Assembly: GCF_900110505.1 (NCBI RefSeq)
Contig: NZ_FODZ01000003.1
Span: 1-64,000 of the forward strand
Direction: 5' to 3'
DNA: 64,000 nt
Source of the DNA: Luteibacter sp. UNC138MFCol5.1
GTDB taxonomy: Bacteria > Pseudomonadota > Gammaproteobacteria > Xanthomonadales > Rhodanobacteraceae
Numbering within the stretch: position 1 is the first letter of the stretch; each line of letters opens with the position of its first letter. The notes under the pieces were generated by a model that searched no databases, had not been told where the DNA came from, and was given only the letters and a program-made list of their open reading frames with translations. Below, in pieces: positions 36,235 through 44,579 of the stretch. A program made the translations under genes and the position numbers.

Positions 36235-37461
36235 ATGCTCACCGACGCCAAACTGCGCGCCCTCAAGCCCAAGGCCACGCTCTACCGCGTGACGGACGCA
36301 GCGGGGCTGGTGATCGAGGTTCCGGTCAGCGGCGGCCTTCGCTGGCGCTTCCGTTACCGCTTCGAGGGCAAGGCGAAGATGCTAAGCCTTGGCACGTACC
36401 CCTCCGTGACGCTCGCCCAGGCTCGTCTCCGTCGCGATGCCGCCCGTGCCTCGCTGGCAAATGGGATCGACCCGAGCGCCAGCCGTCAGGAGGCGAAGCG
36501 CGCACGCTCCCTCGCTTTAGCCCCTACTCCCACTTTCCAATCCGTCGCCGTGCTCTGGCTCGCCCGCCAACAGGTCGCCGAAGTCACGGCTAATAAGAAC
36601 AGGTGGCTGCTTGAGAGCTTCCTGTATCCAGACCTTGGGCATCGTCCGATCAAGGAGATCACCGACCGGGAAATGCTCACGACCCTTCGGAAGATCGAGG
36701 ATGCAGGCAAGCTGGAAACGGCCAAGCGAGCCAAGATCAAAGCGGGCCAGATATTCCGCTACGCCATGCTTGAGGGGCTGGCCGAGCGTGACCCCACAGG
36801 CTCCCTCCGTGGCGCTCTAAAGGCACCCAAGGTCAATCATCACGCGGCCATCGTGGACCCGCTCAAGATCGGCGAGCTTCTCCGTGCCATTGATGGTTTC
36901 TCGGGCCAGTACGTCACCCTCTGCGCCCTTCGTCTCGCTCCCCTCGTGTTCGTCCGCCCTGGCGAACTGCGTCGTGCTGAGTGGTCCGAATTCGACCTAG
37001 ACGGGTCCGTGTGGCGTATTCCCGGAGAGAAGATGAAGATGAAGGCGGCGCACATCGTCCCGCTTTCGACGCAGGCCGTCGCCATCCTTCGCGAGCTTCA
37101 AGGCTTCACGGGGCACGGCCGCTATGTCTTCCCGTCCATCGCCAGTGGTGTCCGTCCGATGAGCGAGAACACGGTAAACAGCGCACTTCGCCGCCTCGGC
37201 TACACCGGCACGGAAATGACGGGCCATGGGTTCCGTAGCTTGGCCGCTACACGACTCAATGAAATGGGCTGGAATCCGGACGCCATTGAGCGCCAGCTAG
37301 CCCACGCTGAATCCAACAAGGTCCGCGAGGCATACACTCACGCCGCTCAGTACCTCGACGAGCGCACGCGGATGATGCAAGCCTGGGCGGACTACCTTGA
37401 CGGCCTTAAAGCCGGTGGCAAGGTCGTTGCATTTAAGTCGCAGGCGGGGTCTGCGGCGTAA
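36235..37461 (+). CDS. P4-type tyrosine integrase
   Basis: Site-specific recombinase of 408 residues: N-terminal DUF4102 arm-binding domain (MLTDAKLRALKPKATLYRVT), core-binding domain, and catalytic domain. Catalytic residues are Arg241 (FVRPGELRRAEW), His331/Arg334 (GHGFRSLAATRLNEMG), His357 (RQLAHAE) and nucleophile Tyr367 (VREAYTHAAQYL). All are present, so it should be active. It lies next to attL, reading into the element, as is usual for tRNA-integrating islands. Confidence 0.94.
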   Translation: MLTDAKLRALKPKATLYRVTDAAGLVIEVPVSGGLRWRFRYRFEGKAKMLSLGTYPSVTLAQARLRRDAARASLANGIDPSASRQEAKRARSLALAPTPTFQSVAVLWLARQQVAEVTANKNRWLLESFLYPDLGHRPIKEITDREMLTTLRKIEDAGKLETAKRAKIKAGQIFRYAMLEGLAERDPTGSLRGALKAPKVNHHAAIVDPLKIGELLRAIDGFSGQYVTLCALRLAPLVFVRPGELRRAEWSEFDLDGSVWRIPGEKMKMKAAHIVPLSTQAVAILRELQGFTGHGRYVFPSIASGVRPMSENTVNSALRRLGYTGTEMTGHGFRSLAATRLNEMGWNPDAIERQLAHAESNKVREAYTHAAQYLDERTRMMQAWADYLDGLKAGGKVVAFKSQAGSAA

Positions 37462-37549
37462 GAATTCCGGCGCGTGCCGGAAGCGGCGGGACGAGGTGCT
37501 GACACACCCCGCCCGCCTAACCACCACCACGACAGTAGGAGTCGCGATC

Positions 37550-37753
37550 ATGGCTACAAATAGTGTAACGGCACATTCGGATGGATTGACGGCCCTTTCG
37601 AGGCCCTCCCCGGCAATTCAGGTTCTCTACGCCGAGACGGCGGATGAGCACGACCTGCTCGTCCTCTTTCGCCAGCTTTCGCGTTGTGATCAGCAGGCTG
37701 TCCTGACGGCGGTGCGTACGCTCGCTGCGGGCAATGTCAGCAAGTCGAACTGA
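37550..37753 (+). CDS. Small hypothetical protein
   Basis: A 67-residue protein starting at the ATG at 37550; AGTAGGAGT lies about nine bases upstream as a weak ribosome-binding site. The C-terminal part (HDLLVLFRQLSRCDQQAVLT) is helical and could be a small DNA-binding or dimerisation unit. It sits 11 bases before the S24-like gene and likely shares its transcript. Function unknown. Confidence 0.55.
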   Translation: MATNSVTAHSDGLTALSRPSPAIQVLYAETADEHDLLVLFRQLSRCDQQAVLTAVRTLAAGNVSKSN

Positions 37754-37764
37754 GGAGAGCCACC

Positions 37765-38124
37765 ATGGGTAACGAACTGCATGCTAGCCGCGCGAGCCAT
37801 GAACAGCTTACCGAGCTTCTGAGCCCCTCGTCTCAGATCCGGCGCCTCCGTGTGCTCGACGACGCCATGCGAGGAACAATCTGCGCTGGCGACATCATCA
37901 CCGTTGACACTGGAAATCGGGATATTGACAGCGGCCATTGCTACCTCGTTGTTTCAGAGGGGGCCGTGCGGGTACGACGCCTCTCATTTGAGGGAGCGGT
38001 ACTAAGCGTTAACGCCGATAGTCCTGACAAGACCTCATACCCAGACGCGATTGTGGCCGCCGGAGCCGATGACTTCGTCGTATTGGGTCGAGTGATCGAT
38101 AGGCAGGGTGACAAAGGGCTTTAG
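37765..38124 (+). CDS. S24 (LexA/CI-like) C-terminal domain protein without catalytic dyad
   Basis: 119 residues matching only the C-terminal dimerisation/peptidase domain of phage repressors: DDAMRGTICAGDIITVD, then GHCYLVVSEGAVRVRRLSF and VVLGRVID. In active members the first motif contains DSM and the second a lysine. Here Ala34 replaces the serine and Arg71 the lysine, so self-cleavage is not expected. There is no helix-turn-helix part. It could be a dominant-negative partner or a sensor of another repressor. It ends with TAG, used here as a normal stop. Confidence 0.65.
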   Translation: MGNELHASRASHEQLTELLSPSSQIRRLRVLDDAMRGTICAGDIITVDTGNRDIDSGHCYLVVSEGAVRVRRLSFEGAVLSVNADSPDKTSYPDAIVAAGADDFVVLGRVIDRQGDKGL

Positions 38125-38193
38125 TGCACGCAGACATGTGGACGCGGCCCCTGTTGCCTGGGCCGCGTCGACCTACGATGAGTACGCGATTTC

Positions 38194-39168
38194 ATGAGCA
38201 AGAAATTCGTTACGTCGTTATATGGCTGGAACAACGACGAGGCCTGGCGCGACGTCACAGACAGAGCCTTGATCAGACGACGAGAGTTGCTTCTCGCTGA
38301 CGACCCGACTGCCGACAAATTACTAGCCTACGGTTCCGACCACCGCAAAGACACCGCACTCTCAGCGAACCGCATTCTAGACCCCGCTGGTGGCGTTTAC
38401 TTGCGCCCTATCGATCAGCATGAAGATCCGACGGTATGGGTTGTACATCATCAAGTAGAGCTTGGAAGCCTCGGTCTCTCTCCGATATTTGCGTGCGGGC
38501 TGGCCGTAAAGGGCGACGAAGGCGTCCGTGAGATATGCGAACGACTGCCGTTCGAATCGCCTGACGATGCCGTCACGTTTTTCCTCGATGCTCTATCACA
38601 GCCGAGAGCTCGGCAAATCGGACATGCGCTCGGAGGGTCGACAGCCGCCAGGGCTTTCGGACTTGCAATGCTGCCAGAGAGCGCAGAGAAGATCACCTCG
38701 CGTCCGAATCCAACTTCAGGAGAACTCCTCGACCTTACGGTTGAACTTAGCCATGCAGCGGGCCACCTGCACGATGTTCTTAAAAAATGGCACGAAAGCG
38801 ATGCCTTGCGCTACCTGAAAGACGCGAGGCACGGGGAGACAGCGAGTAAAAGGACTCTTGCGCCAAGATTCCCTAGCGACCTTGCGCTACTTCTTGAGGG
38901 CCTTCGAGCCCTGGACGCAGACCTTCATCAGCATCCGAAAAGGCTTGGGCGACGTGTAGCGGCGGGACAAGACCAGCTAACGGCGACGATTATCGCTAGG
39001 TTCTGGAAGATCTGCGGGCTAGGAACGTTGAGCTTGTCTCAGCAATCCCGCTTTATCCGCGTCTGCTCGGCCATCCTCCCGTGGCACGGAATCCATAAGG
39101 CCGACGTAGCGCAGTTCATGAAGGCAGCGATGAAGAAGGAGCGTCGAAATGGAGTGGTAATTGGCTAG
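38194..39168 (+). CDS. Hypothetical protein of the element
   Basis: 324 residues, soluble, with no family I recognise. The N-terminus has a Trp/Asp-rich segment (SLYGWNNDEAWRDVTDRALI). The middle is mixed (EDPTVWVVHHQVELGSLGLS) and the C-terminus is helical with many basic residues (SRFIRVCSAILPWHGIHKAD). GC content is distinctly lower than the host genes. It ends with TAG as a true stop: reading on would run out of frame through the AlpA gene. Position between repressor-like and AlpA genes suggests a control or defence role, but that is a guess. Confidence 0.55.
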   Translation: MSKKFVTSLYGWNNDEAWRDVTDRALIRRRELLLADDPTADKLLAYGSDHRKDTALSANRILDPAGGVYLRPIDQHEDPTVWVVHHQVELGSLGLSPIFACGLAVKGDEGVREICERLPFESPDDAVTFFLDALSQPRARQIGHALGGSTAARAFGLAMLPESAEKITSRPNPTSGELLDLTVELSHAAGHLHDVLKKWHESDALRYLKDARHGETASKRTLAPRFPSDLALLLEGLRALDADLHQHPKRLGRRVAAGQDQLTATIIARFWKICGLGTLSLSQQSRFIRVCSAILPWHGIHKADVAQFMKAAMKKERRNGVVIG

Positions 39169-39280
39169 GAAATCGGCATTTTTACCACCGTAGCAACCGC
39201 TCGGCCTGGCCGACATTTTACGTCTGACGCGACATGTCCACTCGGGGCTCCAATAGGCCACCAGCCTATGGAGCCGTCGA

Positions 39281-39490
39281 ATGCAGACCTCAGCAAGCCC
39301 TATCCGCTTTATCCGCCTCCCGGATGTTCTCAAACAGACCGGGCTGAGCCGATCTTACGTCTACAAGCTCGAATCAAAGGGGCAGTTTCCGCGTCGCGTC
39401 AAGCTCGGCGTGCTGGCCTCTGCCTGGATCGAGAGCGAGGTACAGAACTGGTGCGCCGATCGAGTTGAGGCCACGCGAGGTGCAGCCTGA
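39281..39490 (+). CDS. AlpA-family transcriptional regulator/excisionase
   Basis: A 69-residue helix-turn-helix protein of the AlpA/phage excisionase type: FIRLPDVLKQTGLSRSYVYK followed by ESKGQFPRRVKLG. AlpA of P4-like elements activates or assists integrase-driven excision. Its TGA stop shares a base with the next start (TGATGA), so it heads a short coupled operon of three genes. Confidence 0.85.
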   Translation: MQTSASPIRFIRLPDVLKQTGLSRSYVYKLESKGQFPRRVKLGVLASAWIESEVQNWCADRVEATRGAA

Positions 39491-39831
39491 TGAACGCCCT
39501 CCGCTGCCCCCGCTTCGACTCGTGCAACGCTCCGGTGTGCCCGCTTGACCCGCAATGGCCCCGTGCCCAGCACCTCAAAGGTGAGCCTGTCTGCGGACTG
39601 CTGTCCGAACTGGTGAAGGTCGGCGGAATCAGCCGCCTAGGCACCCGCCTATCTAGCGAGCAGCTCTCTATCTTGGTTCGCGAAAGGCCGAAAGTAGAGG
39701 CTAGGTGGGGTGCCGTCCGTTCGCAACTGAAAAGGGCTGCACGAACAGGCTCACGGATCGAGGCCCTCGCGAAAGTGAGGAATGCAGCGAACCGAGATGC
39801 TGTCTCGGGCGAGGCGGGGGAAACTGCATGA
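39490..39831 (+). CDS. Hypothetical Cys-rich protein
   Basis: 113 residues. The N-terminus has a cysteine cluster CPRFDSCNAPVCPLD (Cys at 6, 12, 17) plus Cys35, suggesting a zinc knuckle. The rest is basic and helical (GAVRSQLKRAARTGSRIEAL). Translationally coupled to AlpA upstream and to the 378-residue gene downstream (ATGA). It may be a nucleic-acid-binding accessory of replication; this is inferred from context. Confidence 0.6.
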   Translation: MNALRCPRFDSCNAPVCPLDPQWPRAQHLKGEPVCGLLSELVKVGGISRLGTRLSSEQLSILVRERPKVEARWGAVRSQLKRAARTGSRIEALAKVRNAANRDAVSGEAGETA

Positions 39832-40964
39832 CCTCAAACGAGAGCGTGCCAGGCGAAACCTACTTCAAAGTGCCGATGGTCGCAGCACATGCGTTAGCGG
39901 TTGCATACCGTCGCCCCGAACCCCTGATTGCATACCTCGTGCTCTGCTACGCCCGCTACAGAGACTATAGAGACAAGGAGAGGGACGACAACGGCAAAGA
40001 CTACAAGGAGCACACGTCGGCGGGAGCAAAGCTGATGACTCGGGTCACCGGGATTAGCCGCCCTCGTTGCGTGCAAGCCATGCAAGCCGTGCATGACTTT
40101 CGTGGCGACGGCCTCAGGTTGAGTGAAGTTACAAACCTGCGTTCCGGCTACGGGACGGTTTACCGACTGCCAGTGCTCTCCGGAGAGGTCGCCTACCTGC
40201 CTAGCATGATAGTCGAGAAGGATGCTGCCGGAACTCTCCTCCGGCAGATGTGCAACCCCCGTTCTACGGCCTCGTCAGAAGTCCGCTTAGATGCAGTGAT
40301 CGCCCTACTGACGTTGTACGCGGTGATCGACTACAAGCACGAAGTCGGCGCCTCAACCTCTGCATATCCGTGGCAGCCATGGGAGCACGAAGGTTTCGTT
40401 GACATCTTTGAACTTGGCTGCCAAGTGGAAACTTCTGCTGGTGATATCTGGCTAGTAAAGGCCCCATCCGATGACTGGAAGTGCTCTACGTACGTAGCCA
40501 GTTCCATGTACCCAGGTTCAGACGATCCGATGCGTAAGCTTAGTCGCGCCCTGGCTTTTCTCGTAGAGATTGGGGCGATTACTCGCCTTGCTGTTGCCTC
40601 GATGGGCGATACAAGCTACCCGCTCTGGTACTTCAATCCCAACACACGACGACTGTTGGATGAGTCGTTCGGGATCAACACCCGGTTTGCTCGCGACCTT
40701 CATGCCTTGGCGTGCCAGACGGGAATTGATGCAGACAACCTGCTGATGCGCAGTGCCGTTGAGGACGACAACCCACGTGGAACCGGTCTCTTCTACTGCC
40801 TCACCGAGTCGGGAGGCCATCCATCCGTTCGAACGCTAATCATCCCCAGGGTCTATGCCCCGACTCCCGACAACATCGAAGGCCTCGTCTACACAGCGGA
40901 GACAACCAGCCACATGAGCCAGTTATTAGGGCCTCTGGGTGCCGAACTTCGACGCTGTGCCTAA
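39828..40964 (+). CDS. Possible replication protein of the element
   Basis: A 378-residue soluble protein of no family I can name. It has a winged-helix-like segment (AGAKLMTRVTGISRPRCVQA) in the N-terminal third and another near 240-290. It starts at 39828, coupled to the preceding gene, and ends in TAA seven bases before a run of decameric repeats. This gene-then-iteron layout recalls plasmid or satellite replication initiators. No helicase or primase motif is visible, so the role is tentative. Confidence 0.45.
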   Translation: MTSNESVPGETYFKVPMVAAHALAVAYRRPEPLIAYLVLCYARYRDYRDKERDDNGKDYKEHTSAGAKLMTRVTGISRPRCVQAMQAVHDFRGDGLRLSEVTNLRSGYGTVYRLPVLSGEVAYLPSMIVEKDAAGTLLRQMCNPRSTASSEVRLDAVIALLTLYAVIDYKHEVGASTSAYPWQPWEHEGFVDIFELGCQVETSAGDIWLVKAPSDDWKCSTYVASSMYPGSDDPMRKLSRALAFLVEIGAITRLAVASMGDTSYPLWYFNPNTRRLLDESFGINTRFARDLHALACQTGIDADNLLMRSAVEDDNPRGTGLFYCLTESGGHPSVRTLIIPRVYAPTPDNIEGLVYTAETTSHMSQLLGPLGAELRRCA

Positions 40965-40970
40965 CTTGTC

Positions 40971-41035
40971 ACTTCTATGTCCTTCTATGTCCTTCTATGT
41001 CTTTCTAAGCTTTCTAGGACTTTCTATGACTTTCA
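40971..41035. repeat. Decameric repeats (iteron-like)
   Basis: Six to seven tandem units of about ten bases: ACTTCTATGT, CCTTCTATGT twice, CTTTCTAAGC, TTTCTAGGAC, TTTCTATGAC, TTTCAAATAT. The core TTCTATG is on one strand with helical (10-bp) phasing. AT-rich sequence follows. They lie immediately after a candidate replication gene and before an independent gene at 41247, fitting an origin of replication or a regulator-binding array. Confidence 0.65.
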
Positions 41036-41246
41036 AATATCAAGAGGTCATCTTCCGTAACCAAGCTCAGGCGACGCACGAGACCGAGTCGTCGTCATTC
41101 CGGATGCAATGGATAGAGCCAAATCGCCAGCCGCCCCATAACCTGCACTCAATTGGCGTAACCATCGTCGTACTTCCGGGAGGATGCATCCTCCACTTAC
41201 CCGACCGGCGCTCTTGGCGGCGCAAGTGCACTTGAGGAGATCGGTC

Positions 41247-41858
41247 ATGGCTGACGGCGGGCGGTCCGAGAACGACGAACTGGTGATCGAGGCGGTGGCG
41301 AGGCGAATCGTTGCCGCCTTCGGTCAAGGCAACCACTGGCAACCGGACTGGCATAGGGCATCCCCGTGGAGCGACAACGTCACCCAAGATCGCGCGGGGC
41401 TGATGATCCTGCGACGTGGACGAACCGAGGAAAAGGCCGTCAGGGACAACGGCAAGATTCTCATCCCCGCCCACCGAACTTGGTCATCGCGTCACGTGCA
41501 GGTAGCTTTACCAAGGCGAGGCCAAGATTTCGGCGCCCTAGCCGCCTTCGCATTCGCAAAGCTTGACGGGCCTCTAGAGGCCATGCTCATGCTCTACGCC
41601 ACAGGGGATGTACCTCGTTACTGGCCCGCTGTCGAGCGGTATGCCCTGGCATGCGTTCGCAGTCCGTTCGCATCGGAGGCCGTGACAGACGCGGTGCAGC
41701 GAATCTTGTGTGGGAGGGCGGCGATTTCGATGGACGATCGCGCAAGGCAACTTGGCGTGCGGGCCACTGGATACCGAAGGCTTACGCGCCGCATCGAACG
41801 CTTGATGCGTGAATGGCTGCGTAGGGCGGCGGGACAATATCTGGCCGCGATGGGGTGA
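41247..41858 (+). CDS. Hypothetical regulator-like protein
   Basis: 203 residues starting at 41247 with GAGGAG at 41234-41239. The last 45 residues look like a DNA-binding helix-turn-helix (DDRARQLGVRATGYRRLTRR), followed by a basic helix. Size and placement recall phage late-gene activators or Q-type antiterminators, but no signature is present. It closes the plus-strand early block; the following cargo genes are on the minus strand. Confidence 0.45.
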   Translation: MADGGRSENDELVIEAVARRIVAAFGQGNHWQPDWHRASPWSDNVTQDRAGLMILRRGRTEEKAVRDNGKILIPAHRTWSSRHVQVALPRRGQDFGALAAFAFAKLDGPLEAMLMLYATGDVPRYWPAVERYALACVRSPFASEAVTDAVQRILCGRAAISMDDRARQLGVRATGYRRLTRRIERLMREWLRRAAGQYLAAMG

Positions 41859-41890
41859 GGACATTCGGTCCCTCACCCCCGGGCGTAGTC

Positions 41891-42199
41891 TTACTTGGCC
41901 GAGACTTTCGAAGCAGTACAAACACCAGACGCCGCTTGGTCGTAGGTGATGGCGACCTGGGCTCCACGACTTTGAGCGGAGAGCAAGACCGCCATCATGG
42001 CCCGTGAGTTGTACTGGCTGAGGTCCGGAAGATACACGACGCCAAACGTGCACGGGGCGGAGAAACCTTCCCTTACCGCCACGTAGCCGGTGCCCTGAGC
42101 ACCAAGATCAGAAATGGTGCGACCAGCGTCCTCGTTGGCCAACACGGAGGTCGACGCCAAAGCGAGCACGGTAGCGATAGCGAGCGAGTAGCGATTCAT
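41891..42199 (-). CDS. Small exported protein, AB5 B-subunit-like pattern
   Basis: 102 residues with a signal peptide (SLAIATVLALASTSVLA). The mature part has a pair of cysteines (APCTFGVVYL; SGVCTASKV) and the pattern SRAMMAVLLSAQSRGAQVAI, a helix followed by a strand and the second cysteine. This arrangement occurs in small OB-fold B subunits such as those of pertussis/subtilase-type toxins. The likeness is by eye and weak. It is the last of three exported proteins in one minus-strand cassette. Confidence 0.5.
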   Translation of the reverse strand: MNRYSLAIATVLALASTSVLANEDAGRTISDLGAQGTGYVAVREGFSAPCTFGVVYLPDLSQYNSRAMMAVLLSAQSRGAQVAITYDQAASGVCTASKVSAK

Positions 42200-42305
42200 A
42201 GGATTGTCCTTTGAAATGATCAGTGGTTGAGCAGAAGGTCGGTGGCGGCACTGACATCCGGATAGACCGGTTGCAGAGTGATCACCTGAGAATCCGAGGC
42301 ATTCG

Positions 42306-43319
42306 CTAATCGAGAAGGAGCTGCAGCGCTGCCGAGATATCGGTAGTCGCCGCGCAGAACTGCTTGTCTGCCGGGGAAGATGCGCACTGTAGATCCCTGA
42401 TCTTCTTGCCTTCGGCCGTATACTCTGCCCGCAAGGAGGGGATATCCCTGATGCCCTTGCACGAGTCCTGATTGGCCAGCCGCGAGAACCAGGCAAACGG
42501 TGCGATCCACGTGACGCTGGCATCGTTCTCGATCGCTGAGAAATAGCGACCCCGAGGTTCCACCGAAACGTCGTTGCACCCCTGCATTGCCCCAGGCACT
42601 ACGATGTATTTCTTGCCCGGGGTCAGGGACTTCAACGCGTTGAAGGTATTCCGCCATTCCGAATCGCTGTCCCCGTAGTGGTCGAATCCCACCCAGTCGA
42701 GCAATTGCATGCCACGTTCAAAGCCCTTGAAGTGCGACGTCAACACGGCCGCAAGCGGCAGCCCAGCCGTTTCGGCCGTTTGCCGGATGGTTGCAGCCAC
42801 GTTTACGAGATTCGGATTGGCCGCGCCGTTGACATCCCAAAGGTATTTGTCGTCATTGTTGGGTTCGTCAATGAGGTACACCGCCACGACCGTGCTTCGC
42901 GCAGGATCCCCGGGTACGATGTAGCCCCGTGCGGCCATCTTGCTTGCCAAGCTTTGCCACGCAGCGACGCCCGAGGGGTCGAAGACTTGGCGACCGCTAC
43001 CCGGAGCACTCGGCTTGTAAAGGAACGGGAAGGCTGAAACCACCGCATGCGCGCCGACCGCCTTTGCTTTGGCCAGCTGATCGAGCACATAGGCTTCGGT
43101 GGCCGCGCGACCCGCCGGACTTTCGTCACCGGACCAGTAGAGGATGGAGTAGAGGTTGATGTGGTCCTTCATCTCGGGCAGGGCCGACCCGCCCGGCGAG
43201 ATGTTGAAGTCGATGGGGTAATCCGCGCCGTAGTACCCGAAATACTTTTGGGTGGACTGAGCATGGGCCGCGCCCGCGATGGCCAAGAAGGCAGCGACGA
43301 GGTAACGAGAAATGTTCAT
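42306..43319 (-). CDS. Exported glycoside-hydrolase-like protein
   Basis: 337 residues with signal peptide ending AHAQS. The mature part looks like a TIM-barrel glycosidase: a strand-end acid in VVAVYLIDEPNND, a second region DWVGFDHYGDSDSEW, and aromatic-rich loops (KYFGYYGADYP). Cysteines in CNDV, SCKGI, QCASS and FCAATT probably form disulfides. Substrate unknown. It lies between two small exported proteins, with 12 bases to the upstream one. It ends with TAG used as a stop. Confidence 0.6.
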   Translation of the reverse strand: MNISRYLVAAFLAIAGAAHAQSTQKYFGYYGADYPIDFNISPGGSALPEMKDHINLYSILYWSGDESPAGRAATEAYVLDQLAKAKAVGAHAVVSAFPFLYKPSAPGSGRQVFDPSGVAAWQSLASKMAARGYIVPGDPARSTVVAVYLIDEPNNDDKYLWDVNGAANPNLVNVAATIRQTAETAGLPLAAVLTSHFKGFERGMQLLDWVGFDHYGDSDSEWRNTFNALKSLTPGKKYIVVPGAMQGCNDVSVEPRGRYFSAIENDASVTWIAPFAWFSRLANQDSCKGIRDIPSLRAEYTAEGKKIRDLQCASSPADKQFCAATTDISAALQLLLD

Positions 43320-43331
43320 CGTGCCACCTCG

Positions 43332-43676
43332 TTACTGGTCATTAACAACGATGATGTTGACGTCTTCGCTATCGCCCCATCGGGTACACGTCCCCGAACC
43401 GTGCACGTCGATGCTGAGATGCGACGCCTTGGCGACCAATAGTGCTGCGTACTGTCTCTTAGACGTTTCGGTGTTTTCTCCCGGCAGCACCCACGTCGTG
43501 TTCGATATGCCGCAACCCGCCCTGTTATTGATGGTTCCTGACGTCTCGAAATAGACGAGGCCATCGCTCTGACGGACATAGAGTCGCGTCACATAGCCAG
43601 CCGTGACCGTACCTGCCGATGCCGGTATCGAGGCAAGCATAAAGAGGGCTGCAAGACCCATTTGTGACAGTTTCAT
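43332..43676 (-). CDS. Small exported protein, SubB/PltB-like pattern
   Basis: 114 residues with a signal peptide (MGLAALFMLASIPASAG) after MKLSQ. The mature sequence starts with a strand (VTAGYVTRLYVRQSDGLVYF). It carries two cysteines (AGCGISNTTWV; GSGTCTRWGDSED) around a central helix (SKRQYAALLVAKASHLSIDV). Strand-helix-strand order and the Cys pair resemble B subunits of AB5 toxins of the subtilase type. It is the first gene of the exported cassette and uses the ATG at 43676, not the longer frame. Confidence 0.5.
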   Translation of the reverse strand: MKLSQMGLAALFMLASIPASAGTVTAGYVTRLYVRQSDGLVYFETSGTINNRAGCGISNTTWVLPGENTETSKRQYAALLVAKASHLSIDVHGSGTCTRWGDSEDVNIIVVNDQ

Positions 43677-43808
43677 TTTTCCCCTTTGATGAGTACGCGC
43701 CGGAGGAGCGCGTGGCATCGTGCCTATTAACGCGCGATCTCATCTGTAGGGGATGACCGTCGAAGCGTGTAGTCTTTCGCCTACATTCCGACCAGTGGGG
43801 ACGTGTTC

Positions 43809-44090
43809 TCAGACTGGCTCGAATCCGAGGTCATCCAGACGGTGAGCAAGCGCCAGCATTGCCTCGCCGTAGCCGCCGGTAGGCTCGGTCCCGAGCGGCC
43901 CAAGCCGATCAAGGACTCTAGCGGCCGCGATCACGACATCAACGAGTCCTGCCGCATCTGCCTTGGCGACGACGAGTTGCGCACGGAACCTCGCCTCGTC
44001 AAAGTCCACAGCCAGTGCCGCGTCATTCATCGCGACAGACTCGTGCACGATCTCGGCGATGGTCAGGATTTGGGCTTCTCTGGCGTCCAT
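43809..44090 (-). CDS. Small hypothetical protein
   Basis: 93 residues, acidic and helical (IVHESVAMNDAALAVDFDEA). No signal peptide, membrane helix or motif that I recognise. It stands alone upstream of the exported cassette and divergent from the gene at 44190. Its higher GC content resembles the host more than the AT-rich middle of the element. Confidence 0.45.
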   Translation of the reverse strand: MDAREAQILTIAEIVHESVAMNDAALAVDFDEARFRAQLVVAKADAAGLVDVVIAAARVLDRLGPLGTEPTGGYGEAMLALAHRLDDLGFEPV

Positions 44091-44189
44091 GATCGAAGTC
44101 TAGCGGGGCCAACGGTTTGCCGTCGAAACCTATCCCCGTGCTGGCGCTCCGTCCACATTCTTGAGACTGCTCGGGGATATGGTGCGCCG

Positions 44190-44513
44190 ATGACCAAGGT
44201 GCATTGGACAAGACCAGGCGACCCAATGAGCGCTCCGATGCCTCACCAGTACGGCGTCGCAGACAACGGGGTTCCCTTTGTGATGATCCGGCCGCTGGCG
44301 TCTGGAAGCCAGTGGCGGGTAAGCGTCTACCCGAGCGGTGACAGCGACAAGGCGATAGAGGCTAGGGCGGGCTCGGAGCGCCATGCAAAGCGCCTGGTCG
44401 AGCGATGGGCGGCATACCGTCAGCTCCACCCTCGTCCACCCGGCAAGTCGCCTACCCCGGCTCAGACCGGCTTACCTCCACGGAAGCCTAAGGGTGCTGA
44501 GGATCGCTCGTAG
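44190..44513 (+). CDS. Small hypothetical protein
   Basis: 107 residues, basic and proline-rich at the C-terminus (LHPRPPGKSPTPAQ). The middle (PFVMIRPLASGSQWRVSVYP) resembles short phage or island proteins with a small beta sheet. Encoded 66 bases before the serine recombinase and in the same direction. It ends with TAG; read-through would add only three residues before TGA. Confidence 0.45.
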   Translation: MTKVHWTRPGDPMSAPMPHQYGVADNGVPFVMIRPLASGSQWRVSVYPSGDSDKAIEARAGSERHAKRLVERWAAYRQLHPRPPGKSPTPAQTGLPPRKPKGAEDRS

Positions 44514-44579
44514 CGCCAGCCTTGATCACCCAGGGGCAGCGGCGTAGCGTGGTGAAGGCCGTCCCACCGATCGCCGGTT

